Source: Acidimicrobiaceae bacterium
GTDB taxonomy: Bacteria > Actinomycetota > Acidimicrobiia > Acidimicrobiales > RAAP-2
Assembly (NCBI GenBank): GCA_003152015.1
Contig: PLZF01000072.1
Location: 1 to 54,757, forward strand
Length of the DNA stretch: 54,757 bases
Direction of reading: 5' to 3'
Shown here: positions 41,285 to 50,950 of the stretch, piece after piece
How the letters are laid out: each line of letters starts with the position of its first letter
Position numbering within the stretch: position 1 is the first letter of the stretch
The notes under the pieces: generated by a model
What the model saw: the letters and a program-made list of their open reading frames with translations, nothing else
What the model was told of the DNA's origin: nothing
Database searches by the model: none
Translations under genes and position numbers: made by a program

Positions 41285-42291
41285 GAGTGGAGCGCTTCCG
41301 GGTGGTCGCCGGGCAGGGGCCCGCTCCCTGCCAGTCCGTCGAGCAAGAGGTGGAAGTACACAAGACCACTGTATGGTGCCCAACCCCGCGTCAATGTCGC
41401 GATGCTGTCGTAACCGGGTGATTCGGCCAGTTCAAAAAGGCGCTTCAAATTGTTGCCGGCTCCGACGTCGTCGCCCGGAAAGACGTGCCAACGGCGAAGT
41501 CCTCGTAACAAGGTGTACTCAGTGCTCCATCGTCCGACGCCGGTGAGACCGAGGAGCACCTTCGATGCCGTCTGGTCGTCTTCACCCCTGAGTGCCTCGA
41601 GGTCGATGATCCCGACCGCTACCTGCTGAGCCAACTCGATCACCGCCCGCGCCTTGGCACCGCTGAACCCGAGCTCACGCAGCTCGGTCGGATCGGCCTC
41701 AGCCATGCGCTCGGGAGTTGGGAATGCGGGCTGAGCGTCCGCATCGGTAGAGAGGGCCACTCCAAACCGCTGGGTCAACCGATTGAGGAGATGGATCCCC
41801 ACCACCAAGGAAATTTGTTGGCACGCGATGGCATTCACAACGGCCTCGAATACGCTCGGGAAGCAGGGTGGTCGCATGCCGAAAACCCGTCGGGAAAGGG
41901 TGCAAAGGTGAGGGTCGTCATGGGCCAGTCGGTAGAAACCATCGAGATCGACCTCGAGCCCCAGGGTGCGTTCGATGATGTGGTGACATTCCGCCACCGA
42001 CCCGTCGTCGAGGCCGGCGTGACCGGCGCGCAGGTCTAGGTCGAGCCGGGATGGCTGGTCGGATGGATGCCCGGCAGTGGGTCGCTGGCGGGCAGCGACC
42101 TCGATGGGTTCGTTGTCCACCACCAGGGTCCGCCGGTAGCACTGGCCATCCCATCGATCGATGAGGTTGTGCTCTCGTCGCCGCAACGCCCATACGGTCA
42201 GATCGAGGCGGAAAGGATCTTCTACCTCAAGGGTGAGGCGCAGTTGATCGGTGGGCACCTCATCGAGCTTGTCACGGAAACCCGGCGACAA
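41281..42291 (-). CDS. alkA: DNA-3-methyladenine glycosylase II-like (HhH-GPD)
   Basis: A 336-residue AlkA-like base-excision glycosylase. The N-terminal domain (residues ~1-120) precedes the HhH-GPD core: VNAIACQQISLVVGIHLLNR, the hairpin LLGLTGVGRWSTEYTLLRG and the following HVFPGDDVGAG with the catalytic Asp. It removes alkylated bases. A GTG 33 nt downstream (42258) is an alternative start. It is co-translated with metE through the GTGA overlap. Confidence 0.88.
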   Translation of the reverse strand: MSPGFRDKLDEVPTDQLRLTLEVEDPFRLDLTVWALRRREHNLIDRWDGQCYRRTLVVDNEPIEVAARQRPTAGHPSDQPSRLDLDLRAGHAGLDDGSVAECHHIIERTLGLEVDLDGFYRLAHDDPHLCTLSRRVFGMRPPCFPSVFEAVVNAIACQQISLVVGIHLLNRLTQRFGVALSTDADAQPAFPTPERMAEADPTELRELGFSGAKARAVIELAQQVAVGIIDLEALRGEDDQTASKVLLGLTGVGRWSTEYTLLRGLRRWHVFPGDDVGAGNNLKRLFELAESPGYDSIATLTRGWAPYSGLVYFHLLLDGLAGSGPLPGDHPEALHS

Positions 42292-42330
42292 CCGGACCGG
42301 ATTTCCGTGACCGGAGATGAACTCCTCGCT

Positions 42331-43125
42331 TCAGGTAGCGGCCTTGGTTGCCTCGCGGGCGGCTTCGTTGCCGGGTAGAGCGATGGCCTGATCGGTCTCG
42401 GCCGGCACCAAAAAGCGGTGAATGAGGGCAGCCACAATTCCGCCGACCAGGGGCGCCACCAGAAATAACCACACCTGGTGAAGAGCGTCACCACCGACGA
42501 AGATGGCCGGCCCCAGGCTTCGGGCCGGATTGACCGACGTACCCGTGATGGGAATGCCGATGAGGTGCACGGATGCCAACGCGAAGCCAATGGCAATGCC
42601 GGCCACGTTCGAATTGCCGATACGGCTGGTGACGGTAAGGACCACCAAGACGAAGAGGAAGGCGAGGATGGCCTCGGCGGCAAATGCCCCACCCCATTGG
42701 ATACCGATCATGGAGTGCTTCCCCCATCCGTCAGTGCCGAGGCCGGTCCCTGCCTTGGAGTAGAGGCTGGTCGAGCGGAATACTTCGAAGAGAACGCCGG
42801 CACCGATGATGCCGCCGACCAGCTGGGCGATCCAGTAGCCGATGCCCTCGATGATCGTCATCCGCCCACTCACCACAAAGCCGATGGTGACTGCCGGGTT
42901 GATGTGGGCACCCGAGATCGGCCCGAGGGCATAGGCGAGGATCAACATCACCAGCCCAAAGGCGAGGGCCGTGGCGACAATTCCAGCGGCAACACTGGTA
43001 CCCACTGAGCCATCGACAAGGGGTCCTGATGCCCACTTTCCGAACGAGAGGGTGGCAACTCCCACTGCCAAAAACACCAGGAGAGCGGTTCCCAAACACT
43101 CGGCAACTAGCTTCCGCACAGTCAT
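42331..43125 (-). CDS. Aquaporin (MIP family)
   Basis: A 264-residue channel with six membrane helices and the two half-helices HINPAVT and SVNPARS. Helix 1 is KLVAECLGTALLVFLAVGVA. The 'NPARSLGPA' element after the second NPA box is as in water-selective AqpZ types rather than glycerol facilitators. GGAGG lies 6 nt before the ATG at 43125. It ends in a charged tail (PAETDQAIALPGNEAAREAT) longer than usual. Confidence 0.92.
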   Translation of the reverse strand: MTVRKLVAECLGTALLVFLAVGVATLSFGKWASGPLVDGSVGTSVAAGIVATALAFGLVMLILAYALGPISGAHINPAVTIGFVVSGRMTIIEGIGYWIAQLVGGIIGAGVLFEVFRSTSLYSKAGTGLGTDGWGKHSMIGIQWGGAFAAEAILAFLFVLVVLTVTSRIGNSNVAGIAIGFALASVHLIGIPITGTSVNPARSLGPAIFVGGDALHQVWLFLVAPLVGGIVAALIHRFLVPAETDQAIALPGNEAAREATKAAT

Positions 43126-43252
43126 TCCGAACCTCCGTAGTAGGAGAGCAGGCGGCGAACCGCCACGCTCGTATTCGTCAGCCAGTGTGGCACGGCCAGG
43201 TCGGAAATAGGGACATTCCCTACTCCATCGGTTGGCTCGGCCGACCCTTCGG

Positions 43253-45187
43253 TTAGCTGTGCTCGGCTGTGTCGGAATGTCGAACCCAGGTGGCGTACAT
43301 CTCGGCATAACGGCCCCCCAGGGCAATCAACTCCGGATGGGAACCCACCTCCACGATCCGTCCATCGTCGACCACCACAATGCGGTCGGCCCGCATGGCG
43401 GTGGAAAGGCGGTGAGCGATGAGGATGGCTGTGCGGTTCTCGAGGAGTACGTCGAGAGCGGCTTCGATCTTTGTCTCCGACTGGAGGTCGAGGTTGGAGG
43501 TGGCCTCGTCGAGGACGAGGACTCGAGGATGGGCCAGGAAGGCCCGGGCCAGGGCCAGCAACTGTCGCTCTCCCGAGGAGAGGGTCTGTCCCCGTTCGTG
43601 GACAACTGTGTCAATGCCGTTGGGTACCCGCTCGATCACCTCCTCGAGCCCGACGGCTCGCACCGCCTCGAGGATCTCCTCGTCACTGGCGTCGGGTCGG
43701 GCAAAGGCGATGTTGTCACCGATCGTCCCGGCAAACAGGAACGGCTCCTGGGGTACGACACCCAGCTGTTGCCGCAACGACCGCAGGGTCACGTCTCTGA
43801 GGTCGTGACCGTCGATGAGGACCCGACCCGAGGTGGGATCATAGAAGCGGGTGACCAGCTTGGCCAGGGTGGACTTGCCGGCACCGGTCGGACCGACGAA
43901 GGCCACGGTTTCGCCCGGCTCGATCCGGAGGTCGACGTCGGTGATGACTTCGATGGATGGGTCATACCCGAACGAGACGTGGTCGAAGGTAATGTCACCG
44001 TCAATGTGAGGCAGGTCGACCGCATCGGGCGATTCTTTGACCGTCGGCTCGGTGTCGCTGAGACTCCGGAGTTTGATCACCGAGGCCTGTCCCTGTTGGT
44101 AGGTGTTGTACTGCTGTACCAACAGCTGGATTGGCTGGAAGAATCGGTTCAGGTACAAGAAGAAGGCCACCAAGGCGCCAATCGAAAGCGAATGGTGCAA
44201 CACCATGGTCCCACCGATGGCCAACAGGGCAGCCTGGGCGAGGATGCCCTGCAACTGGGTGCCGGGCCCGTAGATGGCATTGACCTGGGCGGTGTAGATG
44301 TTTGCGTCGCGGTAGTCGCCCACCACGTTGCGATGATGTACGACATTCTGACGCTGCCGGTTGTGGGCGGTGACGATACGCACACCATGGAGACTCTCGG
44401 AGAGGTCGGTCAGGACGTTGGCGATGCCGTCGCGCACCCGCTCGTAGCCGCGTTCAGACGATCGCTTGAACCAGAGCGAGGCTGCCACCAGCGCCGGGAC
44501 GACGAGGAGGACGGTGATGGCGGCTAACCGGACGTTGGTGGCGAACAGCACCACGGTGATCACCACCATGGTCAGACCCTGGATGGCGAGTTGGGAGAGA
44601 CCGTCCTGGAGGAGTTGTTGCAGGTTCTCGATATCACTGGTCATCCGGCTCATGACGACGCCGGCCTTCTCTTCGGTAAAGAAGCCGAGTGAGAGACGTT
44701 GGAGATGGGCGAAGATCTTGATCCGGAGGTCGTTCATGACCCAGGCCGCGATCCGTCCGGTGACCTGAACTTGCAGGCGTTGGGCGAACGCGGTGACGAC
44801 GATGAAGATCAGATACAGCGCGGCGGTGATGGCGACGACCTTGAAGTTCCCGTGATGTGGGGTCATCCCGTCGTTGATGGCGATCTCGGTGAGCTTCGGC
44901 CCGGTCTGGGAGAGCACGGCGATGACCACGACGAGCAATGCGGCCAAGGCCAGCATGCCGGGATACTTGGAGATCAGCCGCCAGAGGGTGAGCCGGCGGA
45001 TCTCATGATCCGACCCGTTCTGGCTGAAGACGACGTCGGGGTCGGGATGGTCGGGCTCCGATGCGAGGAGTCGGTCAACGCCCTCTTGGAGCTCGGAGGG
45101 GATCCCGCCGAAGGGGAGGCCAGGAGCCGCTGCTCTTCCGAAGCCACCGGGGGAACCGCCACCGAACCCGCCGCCACCCCAGGTCAT
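43253..45187 (-). CDS. ABC exporter half (canonical ATP site subunit)
   Basis: A 644-residue fused membrane-ATPase half. It starts with a Gly-rich N-terminus (GGGGFGGGSPGGFG), then six membrane helices, then an ATPase with Walker A GPTGAGKST, Q-loop VPQEPFLF, signature LSSGERQ, Walker B VLVLDEATSNLD (Glu present) and the H-loop IAHRLST. The ATG overlaps the upstream half's stop (ATGA). With that half, which has Asp at the catalytic position, it forms a heterodimeric exporter of the BmrCD/TM287-288 kind. Substrate unknown; drugs or lipids are usual. Confidence 0.93.
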   Translation of the reverse strand: MTWGGGGFGGGSPGGFGRAAAPGLPFGGIPSELQEGVDRLLASEPDHPDPDVVFSQNGSDHEIRRLTLWRLISKYPGMLALAALLVVVIAVLSQTGPKLTEIAINDGMTPHHGNFKVVAITAALYLIFIVVTAFAQRLQVQVTGRIAAWVMNDLRIKIFAHLQRLSLGFFTEEKAGVVMSRMTSDIENLQQLLQDGLSQLAIQGLTMVVITVVLFATNVRLAAITVLLVVPALVAASLWFKRSSERGYERVRDGIANVLTDLSESLHGVRIVTAHNRQRQNVVHHRNVVGDYRDANIYTAQVNAIYGPGTQLQGILAQAALLAIGGTMVLHHSLSIGALVAFFLYLNRFFQPIQLLVQQYNTYQQGQASVIKLRSLSDTEPTVKESPDAVDLPHIDGDITFDHVSFGYDPSIEVITDVDLRIEPGETVAFVGPTGAGKSTLAKLVTRFYDPTSGRVLIDGHDLRDVTLRSLRQQLGVVPQEPFLFAGTIGDNIAFARPDASDEEILEAVRAVGLEEVIERVPNGIDTVVHERGQTLSSGERQLLALARAFLAHPRVLVLDEATSNLDLQSETKIEAALDVLLENRTAILIAHRLSTAMRADRIVVVDDGRIVEVGSHPELIALGGRYAEMYATWVRHSDTAEHS

Positions 45188-47055
45188 CGTCCTACCCCCT
45201 CGGAAGTGGGCTCGAGCTCGGCCGCTTGGGCGAGGACCTCGGCATACAGCGGGGTCGAGGCCAGAAGCTCGGCGTGGGTTCCGTCGGCCACGATCTTCTG
45301 ACTGTCCAGAAGCACCACCCGATCGGCGAGGGAAATGGTCGACAGGCGGTGGGCGATGATCAGCGTTGTGCGCCCTTTCATCAGCACCCGCAGACTTGCA
45401 TGGATCTCCTGCTCGACTTGGACGTCGATGGCGCTGGTGGCGTCGTCGAGGATCAGGATCGGGGGGTTCACCAGCAGAGTCCGGGCGATGGCGATGCGTT
45501 GGCGCTGGCCACCCGACAACGTGTAGCCCCGTTCCCCCACCACTGTGTCGTAGCCGTGCTCCAAGTGGCTGATGAACTCATGGGCGCCGGCGGCCCTAGC
45601 TGCGGCTTCGACATCCGCGATGGAGGCCCCGGGATCTCCGTAGGCGATGTTGTCGCGTACCGAAACCGAGAAGAGAAAGGGCTCGTCGAGAACGATGCCG
45701 ACGTTGGCCCGCAGACTGGCAAGGGTGAGATCGCGGATGTCGTGGTCGTCGATCCGGATCGAACCGGCGGTGACGTCATAGAAGCGGGTCAACAATCTGG
45801 CCACCGTCGACTTCCCCACTCCGGTGCGCCCCACCACGGCCACGGTTTCGCCCGGGGCGATGTGCAGATTGAGATCAGCGAGCACCAGTCGCTCGTCGTC
45901 CTGGTTGTACGAAAAATCGACGTGGGTGAATCGGATGTCACCACGGCTCTGGCGGAGGTCGATCGCGTCGGGTGCATCGGTCACGGTCGGTTGCTCATCG
46001 AGGATTTCATAGATCCGATCGGCCGAGGCGGCCGCCCGTTGGCCCATCATGATCAGCATCCCCAGCATCATGAACGGCGCCTGGAGCATCAACAGGTACG
46101 AATTGAAGGCAAGGATGGCCCCGATCCCCAGATGACCGTGGATCACCATGTAGCCACCGAACAGCAGCACCAGCGCCAGCCCGACCTGTGGGAGGTTCTG
46201 CACCATGGGTGTGAACTGGGCCCGCAGATCCGCGTCCTTGATGTAGCCCCACTTCACCTTTTCGGCCGCGCCGGCCAGAGCGCGGAGTTGCTGCTCTTCG
46301 GCGGCGAATGACTTGACCACCCTGACCCCGTTGACGTTTTCGTCCACGATGGTGGCGACATCGGCCAGCCGAGCCTGGATGATCCACGACACGGGGAACA
46401 TGGACTTCCGCATCTTGACCCCGGTGAAGTAGACGAAGGGCATGGTGGCCATGGCGATGAAGGCCAGCGGCACGTTGATCGAGAGCATGAACCCGAAGGC
46501 GACCACCGCCATGGAGCATTGGACCAGAATCAGCGGGGCGAACGTCATGTACATCTGCACCGAGCGGATGTCCGAGTTGGCCCGCGAAATCAGCTGACCC
46601 GACTGGACCCGGTCGTAGAACGAGAACGACATGCGGGTGAGATGTTCGTAGATGATGTTCCGGAGGTCGTACTCGATGTTGTAGGCGGTTTCGAAGAGGA
46701 ACAGACGGGCGATATAGCCGGAGACCCCACCGACCAGACCGAGCGCGATGATCCACCACACGTAGTGATTGAGGGGTACGGAGTGGGAGATGATGGAGTT
46801 TTCGAGGGCGTGGTTCAGCAGGTTCGGAATCTGCACCTGGAGGACGAGCCCGAAAAATGACAGGACCAGCGAGGTGATAAAAATCCGCTGATGCGCCTTC
46901 ATCACCGGAAGGGCCCGACGTAACCACGACAGTGACTTGTCTGGGTCGATGGTGGCCCGGGGAGCGTCATTGCGGGCGACTTCGGCCATGGGGATGAAGT
47001 CGGTCGCCGGTTCGGCAGTACCCCGATGATGGCGCCGGAGCATCTGGATGTTCAC
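45184..47055 (-). CDS. ABC exporter half (degenerate ATP site subunit)
   Basis: A 623-residue half-transporter with six membrane helices and an ATPase domain. Walker A is GRTGVGKST, signature LSGGQRQR and Walker B ILILDDATSAID, with Asp where the catalytic Glu is expected. That substitution is common in one subunit of asymmetric exporters. It overlaps the MarR gene upstream (ATGA) and the partner half downstream, so the three are one transcript. Confidence 0.93.
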   Translation of the reverse strand: MNIQMLRRHHRGTAEPATDFIPMAEVARNDAPRATIDPDKSLSWLRRALPVMKAHQRIFITSLVLSFFGLVLQVQIPNLLNHALENSIISHSVPLNHYVWWIIALGLVGGVSGYIARLFLFETAYNIEYDLRNIIYEHLTRMSFSFYDRVQSGQLISRANSDIRSVQMYMTFAPLILVQCSMAVVAFGFMLSINVPLAFIAMATMPFVYFTGVKMRKSMFPVSWIIQARLADVATIVDENVNGVRVVKSFAAEEQQLRALAGAAEKVKWGYIKDADLRAQFTPMVQNLPQVGLALVLLFGGYMVIHGHLGIGAILAFNSYLLMLQAPFMMLGMLIMMGQRAAASADRIYEILDEQPTVTDAPDAIDLRQSRGDIRFTHVDFSYNQDDERLVLADLNLHIAPGETVAVVGRTGVGKSTVARLLTRFYDVTAGSIRIDDHDIRDLTLASLRANVGIVLDEPFLFSVSVRDNIAYGDPGASIADVEAAARAAGAHEFISHLEHGYDTVVGERGYTLSGGQRQRIAIARTLLVNPPILILDDATSAIDVQVEQEIHASLRVLMKGRTTLIIAHRLSTISLADRVVLLDSQKIVADGTHAELLASTPLYAEVLAQAAELEPTSEGVGR

Positions 47056-47522
47056 TGGACGGTCCTTCGAGCCGTTCGGTGGGCGCGGAACGCCTGGCGC
47101 CAGACGAAGAGACCGTCGAAGGCGCGCTCGGTGGCGGCCGGGTCGTCAAGGCACCCGGCAATGTCGCCCAGCCGGGCGCCGACGGCGGCGTCGGCGGACT
47201 TGAGTACCGACAGCCCGTTTTCAGTGAGGGCATGGTCCACACGCCGCCGGTCCGACTCCACCGGTCGGCGCTCCACCAGCCCGCGGGCCACCAGGCCGTC
47301 GACGATGGCTGTCACGCTGGGCGGGCGCACGGCCAAGCGCTCGGCCAGTGCCGAGGAGAAGGCCGAGCTTTCGTCCAAGAGGCCGAGTACCCGGTATTGG
47401 GGGAGTGAGAGGTCGACCGAGCCGAGACCGATCTCCACTTGTTTGGCCAGCCAGGCGGCCGTACGACCGACCGTCTTTCGCTCTCGATCCCGGGCCCGCT
47501 CCCCAGCTGTTCTAGAACTCAC
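47052..47522 (-). CDS. MarR-family regulator
   Basis: A 156-residue winged-helix protein. SLPQYRVLGLLDESSAFSSA followed by LAERLAVRPPSVTAIVDGLV is the HTH, and LVERRPVESDRRRVDHALTE is the wing. It begins with GTG 5 bp from a palindrome (47527-47539), overlaps the ABC genes and very probably represses this exporter operon until a ligand binds. Confidence 0.92.
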   Translation of the reverse strand: MSSRTAGERARDRERKTVGRTAAWLAKQVEIGLGSVDLSLPQYRVLGLLDESSAFSSALAERLAVRPPSVTAIVDGLVARGLVERRPVESDRRRVDHALTENGLSVLKSADAAVGARLGDIAGCLDDPAATERAFDGLFVWRQAFRAHRTARRTVQ

Positions 47523-47526
47523 ATAG

Positions 47527-47539
47527 TTAGACTATCTAA
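47527..47539. promoter_or_regulatory. Probable MarR operator
   Basis: TTAGA-CTA-TCTAA, a perfect 5+3+5 inverted repeat in an AT-rich patch (TAGTTAGACTATCTAAA) immediately upstream of the regulator's GTG. A repressor here would cover the start region, fitting autoregulation. Confidence 0.65.
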
Positions 47540-47674
47540 ACAGTGAGCGGCCCCATCCGCCCGGGGCTGGGCATGATGGCGGATTGCACCCGGGGTCTGG
47601 GCGGCACCATTGCCACGGTCACCGAAGCAAAGACCGACGGCAGGTTGCGCCCCGATGCGTCGATTGGTTGCGGG

Positions 47675-49120
47675 TTAGGAGACGAGACCGGCTGTGGAAA
47701 TGTTCAAACCGTCGTCGGCCCGCGAACGGTGCATGACCTGCACTTCGGAGAACTCGGCGAGACCCCACGGCCCATTCTCGATCCCGATCCCGCTCCATTT
47801 GAACCCACCGAAAGGCTGCTGGGGGGCCAGGGCGAGGTGGGTGTTCACCCACGCGGTCCCGCACTCGAGGCGTCCGGCCACCTCGTAGGCCCGGTCGCCA
47901 TCAGCGCCCCAGACCGATCCGGAGAGCCCGAAGTGGGTGGCGTTGGCCCGCTCCACGGCATCATCGAGGTCACGGTAGGAGACCACCGGCAGGGCTGGCC
48001 CGAACTGCTCCTCGTCGACGATTCTGGTCCCGTCGGACAGACCGGCCAGGATGGTGGGCTCAAAGAAATAGCCGGGGCGATCCATCGGGTGGCCTCCGGT
48101 CACCGCCTTGGCTCCGCCGGAGATGGCGTCGGCCACCAACTCCTTCACCCTCTCAAACTGGGGGGCGTTATTGATGGGCCCGAGCTTGGTGTCGGGCTCG
48201 GTGCCGTCTCCCACCTTGGTCGCCGACGCGTGGGAAGCGAGAGCGTCGACCACGTCGTCGTACAGGGCCTCAGGTACGTACACCCGTTTGATAGCCGAGC
48301 ACACCTGGCCGTTGTTGTTGAAGGCGCCGGCGAAGATGGCCTTGGCCACCCAGGCGGGGTCGGCATCATCGAGCACAATGGCCGGGTCGTTGCCCCCGAG
48401 CTCGAGGGTCACCCGTTTGAGATCGGGAGCGGCCGACTGGGCAACCTTCTTCCCGGTTTCGATGGAACCGGTGAAGCTGATCTTGCGGGGGACGGGATGG
48501 CCGGTCATCCAGGCCCCGAGGTCATCGCCCCCGCTGACCACGTTCAGCACTCCGGGTGGGACAACGGAACGCAGCAACTCCACCGCCTTCAACGTGGACA
48601 GGGGAGTGAACGGCGATGGCTTGAGCACCATGGTGTTGCCGGCCAGAAGAGCCGGGGCGATCTTCCAGAAGGCGAGGGTCAGGGGGAAGTTCCACGGGGT
48701 GATGGCCGCCACCACGCCGAGTGGACGCCGGACCACGTTGACCAGGGCATCGGCATCGTCCTGGATGGTCTGCGATGGAGTCTCGAGGTTGGCGAAGTAC
48801 TGGCACCAGATGGCAGCGGCAAAGACCTCGATGTTGGCGTCTCCCAACGGCTTGCCCTGTTCGGCGGTGAGCACCGGGGCAATATCTCCCGCCGAGGCGA
48901 GCAGGACGTCGGCCATCTTCAGCAAGGTCGCCCGCCGTAGATCCTCGTCGGTCTTCCAGTCCCGGTACGCCTTGGCCGCCGAATCGAAGGCGGCATCGAG
49001 CTGGGTGCGGCTGCATTCGGGCGCATGGGCGAAGACCTCGCCGGTGGCCGGATTAAGTACGCCGAAAGACTCTCCGGCCGGGACTGACTCGCCCCCGATG
49101 GTCATCACAAAGTCGGACAT
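47675..49120 (-). CDS. Aldehyde dehydrogenase
   Basis: A 481-residue NAD(P)-dependent aldehyde dehydrogenase. ITPWNFPLTLAFWKIAPALL and FTGSIETGK bind the cofactor, LELGGNDPAIV carries the general-base Glu and NNNGQVCSAIKRV the nucleophilic Cys. The C-terminal motif GGFKWSGIGIENGPWGL is typical of the betaine/succinate-semialdehyde-type branch. An internally deleted gabT lies 5 kb away; a link to 4-aminobutyrate breakdown is only a guess. Confidence 0.92.
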   Translation of the reverse strand: MSDFVMTIGGESVPAGESFGVLNPATGEVFAHAPECSRTQLDAAFDSAAKAYRDWKTDEDLRRATLLKMADVLLASAGDIAPVLTAEQGKPLGDANIEVFAAAIWCQYFANLETPSQTIQDDADALVNVVRRPLGVVAAITPWNFPLTLAFWKIAPALLAGNTMVLKPSPFTPLSTLKAVELLRSVVPPGVLNVVSGGDDLGAWMTGHPVPRKISFTGSIETGKKVAQSAAPDLKRVTLELGGNDPAIVLDDADPAWVAKAIFAGAFNNNGQVCSAIKRVYVPEALYDDVVDALASHASATKVGDGTEPDTKLGPINNAPQFERVKELVADAISGGAKAVTGGHPMDRPGYFFEPTILAGLSDGTRIVDEEQFGPALPVVSYRDLDDAVERANATHFGLSGSVWGADGDRAYEVAGRLECGTAWVNTHLALAPQQPFGGFKWSGIGIENGPWGLAEFSEVQVMHRSRADDGLNISTAGLVS

Positions 49121-49361
49121 GTTTCCCCCAAAGGTTCGCAGGCTTCTACAGGGCAGCTAAGACTCAACCCGTCCCGTTGTCAAGGCGGTGAGGCGGCTGG
49201 CGGTGCCGTGTGGGGGAAACGAGGCCGCCGGTCGACTCCGGCGCCGACCAATCAGGGCTAACTTCCTGGTCAGAGCATAGAGGTTGCGCGGCGGTTACTT
49301 TCCGGCCACGCTCCTCTCAGGGAATGCCCGTGCACCATGCCGGGGTTCGAAGGGGGCAGCC

Positions 49362-50936
49362 ATGGGGAACAGTTCGCACAAGGACGCCGGGTCGGCATCG
49401 TTCGATCGGCGGATCTTTTTGGGAGGTGCGCTGGCCACGGGTGCGGGCGTGTTGGCAGCGGCGTGCGGATCGTCGCCCACCGTGTCCAAGGCGGCCACCA
49501 CGGTTCCTGCCGGATCAGACCTCGGTGCCATCGATCACGTGGTGTTCCTGATGCAGGAGAACCGGTCCTTCGACCACTATTTCGGCGCCTACAAAGGTGT
49601 GCGTGGCTTCAACGATCACCCTGCCGGCAACCTCGGAGCGTTCTCACAGCCCTTCGCCGCCAATACCGCCCGGAACCCGGTCGGTCGCCAGCTCCCCTTC
49701 CATCTCGACGTGACCAGTGGCCTCGGGGAGTGCACCCACGACCTGAGCCACAACTGGCTGCCCCAGCACCTGTGCCGGAATGGCGGAGCTATGGATGGTT
49801 TCGTCACCACCCATACCTCAACCCAGTTCGAAGGCTCGGTGAACGGACTTCTCACCATGGGGTACCACAACCGTGCCGACATCCCCTATCACTACGCCTT
49901 GGCCGACGCCTTCACCATCTGCGACGGCTACCACTGTTCGGTGATGGGGCCCACCCACCCCAATCGGCTCATGTCGATCTCCGGCACCATCGACCCCGAC
50001 GGCAAGCACGGGGGACCGGTGCTGATCACCAACCCGTCGCCCGATGCCCGTTTCAGCGTGGACTGGCCGACCATGCCCGAAGTCCTCGAGGACGCCGGCG
50101 TGTCGTGGAAGGTCTACTCGCCGCCGGGCGCCTCATATCGGGTGGACTCACCCGTGGTGATGTTGGTCTCCGACGCCATCCTTCCGTACTTCTCCCAGTA
50201 CTCGAAGCCGGCATCCCCCCTCTACCAGAAGGCGTTCATCCCCACCTTCCCCAACGATTTTGCCCAGGATGTCCGATCGGGAACCTTGCCCAAGGTGTCG
50301 TGGGTCATCCCGCCCCTTGGCTACGACGAGCACCCTCCGTCCCCGCCTGCCCTGGGGGCATGGTTCATCGATCAGGTTCTCCAGACCCTGATCTCCAATG
50401 AAGAGGTGTGGTCGAAGACTGTGCTGTTCGTCATGTCCGACGAAAATGACGGATTCTTCGATCACGTCCCCCCACCGGCACCACCAGCCGGCACCCCGGG
50501 CGAGTTCGTCACCGTCAACCCGTTGCCGGCGGATGCCCAGGGTGTCACCGGGCCGGTGGGACTGGGCTTCAGGGTCCCGATGCTGGTGGTATCGCCGTTC
50601 AGCCGAGGTGGTTACGTATCGTCAGAGGTGTTCGATCACACCTCACAGTTGCGTTTCCTCGAGTCGCGTTTCGGCGTACGGGCACCCAATATCTCTGCGT
50701 GGCGGCGTAAGACGGTGGGTGACCTGACCACCACCTTGCAGATGGGCAAAGCAAACACCTCTCCACCGAACCTCCCGTCCACCGCCAACGACACGGTGGC
50801 CGGGGTGACGGCACTGGGTTGTGTGAGCTCCGACCTCATCGAGCTCAACGGCAGCCAGGCCCCCTATCCGATGGCTGCCGTCCAGGTCATGCCGAGCCAG
50901 GAGCCCGGTACGGCCAAGCGGGTTCCGGCCACCTAG
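49362..50936 (+). CDS. Phospholipase C-like phosphoesterase, exported
   Basis: A 524-residue phosphoesterase-family protein. FDRRIFLGGALATGAGVLAA followed by AC is a Tat-like signal (RR) with a lipobox Cys. IDHVVFLMQENRSFDHYFG is the metal- and nucleophile-bearing N-terminal motif of phospholipases C and acid phosphatases AcpA. FVMSDENDGFFDHVPPP and FDHTSQLRFLESRFGV are conserved in the C-terminal half. The ATG at 49362 is chosen because the conserved signal begins soon after. It faces the MMPL gene end to end. Confidence 0.88.
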   Translation: MGNSSHKDAGSASFDRRIFLGGALATGAGVLAAACGSSPTVSKAATTVPAGSDLGAIDHVVFLMQENRSFDHYFGAYKGVRGFNDHPAGNLGAFSQPFAANTARNPVGRQLPFHLDVTSGLGECTHDLSHNWLPQHLCRNGGAMDGFVTTHTSTQFEGSVNGLLTMGYHNRADIPYHYALADAFTICDGYHCSVMGPTHPNRLMSISGTIDPDGKHGGPVLITNPSPDARFSVDWPTMPEVLEDAGVSWKVYSPPGASYRVDSPVVMLVSDAILPYFSQYSKPASPLYQKAFIPTFPNDFAQDVRSGTLPKVSWVIPPLGYDEHPPSPPALGAWFIDQVLQTLISNEEVWSKTVLFVMSDENDGFFDHVPPPAPPAGTPGEFVTVNPLPADAQGVTGPVGLGFRVPMLVVSPFSRGGYVSSEVFDHTSQLRFLESRFGVRAPNISAWRRKTVGDLTTTLQMGKANTSPPNLPSTANDTVAGVTALGCVSSDLIELNGSQAPYPMAAVQVMPSQEPGTAKRVPAT

Positions 50937-50950
50937 GCGCCCGGGCCTGA

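Noticed and set aside
43232-46311. Long plus-strand frames across the two ABC exporter genes
   Set aside because: Composition is that of a reversed coding strand; the minus-strand genes are complete with all ATPase motifs.
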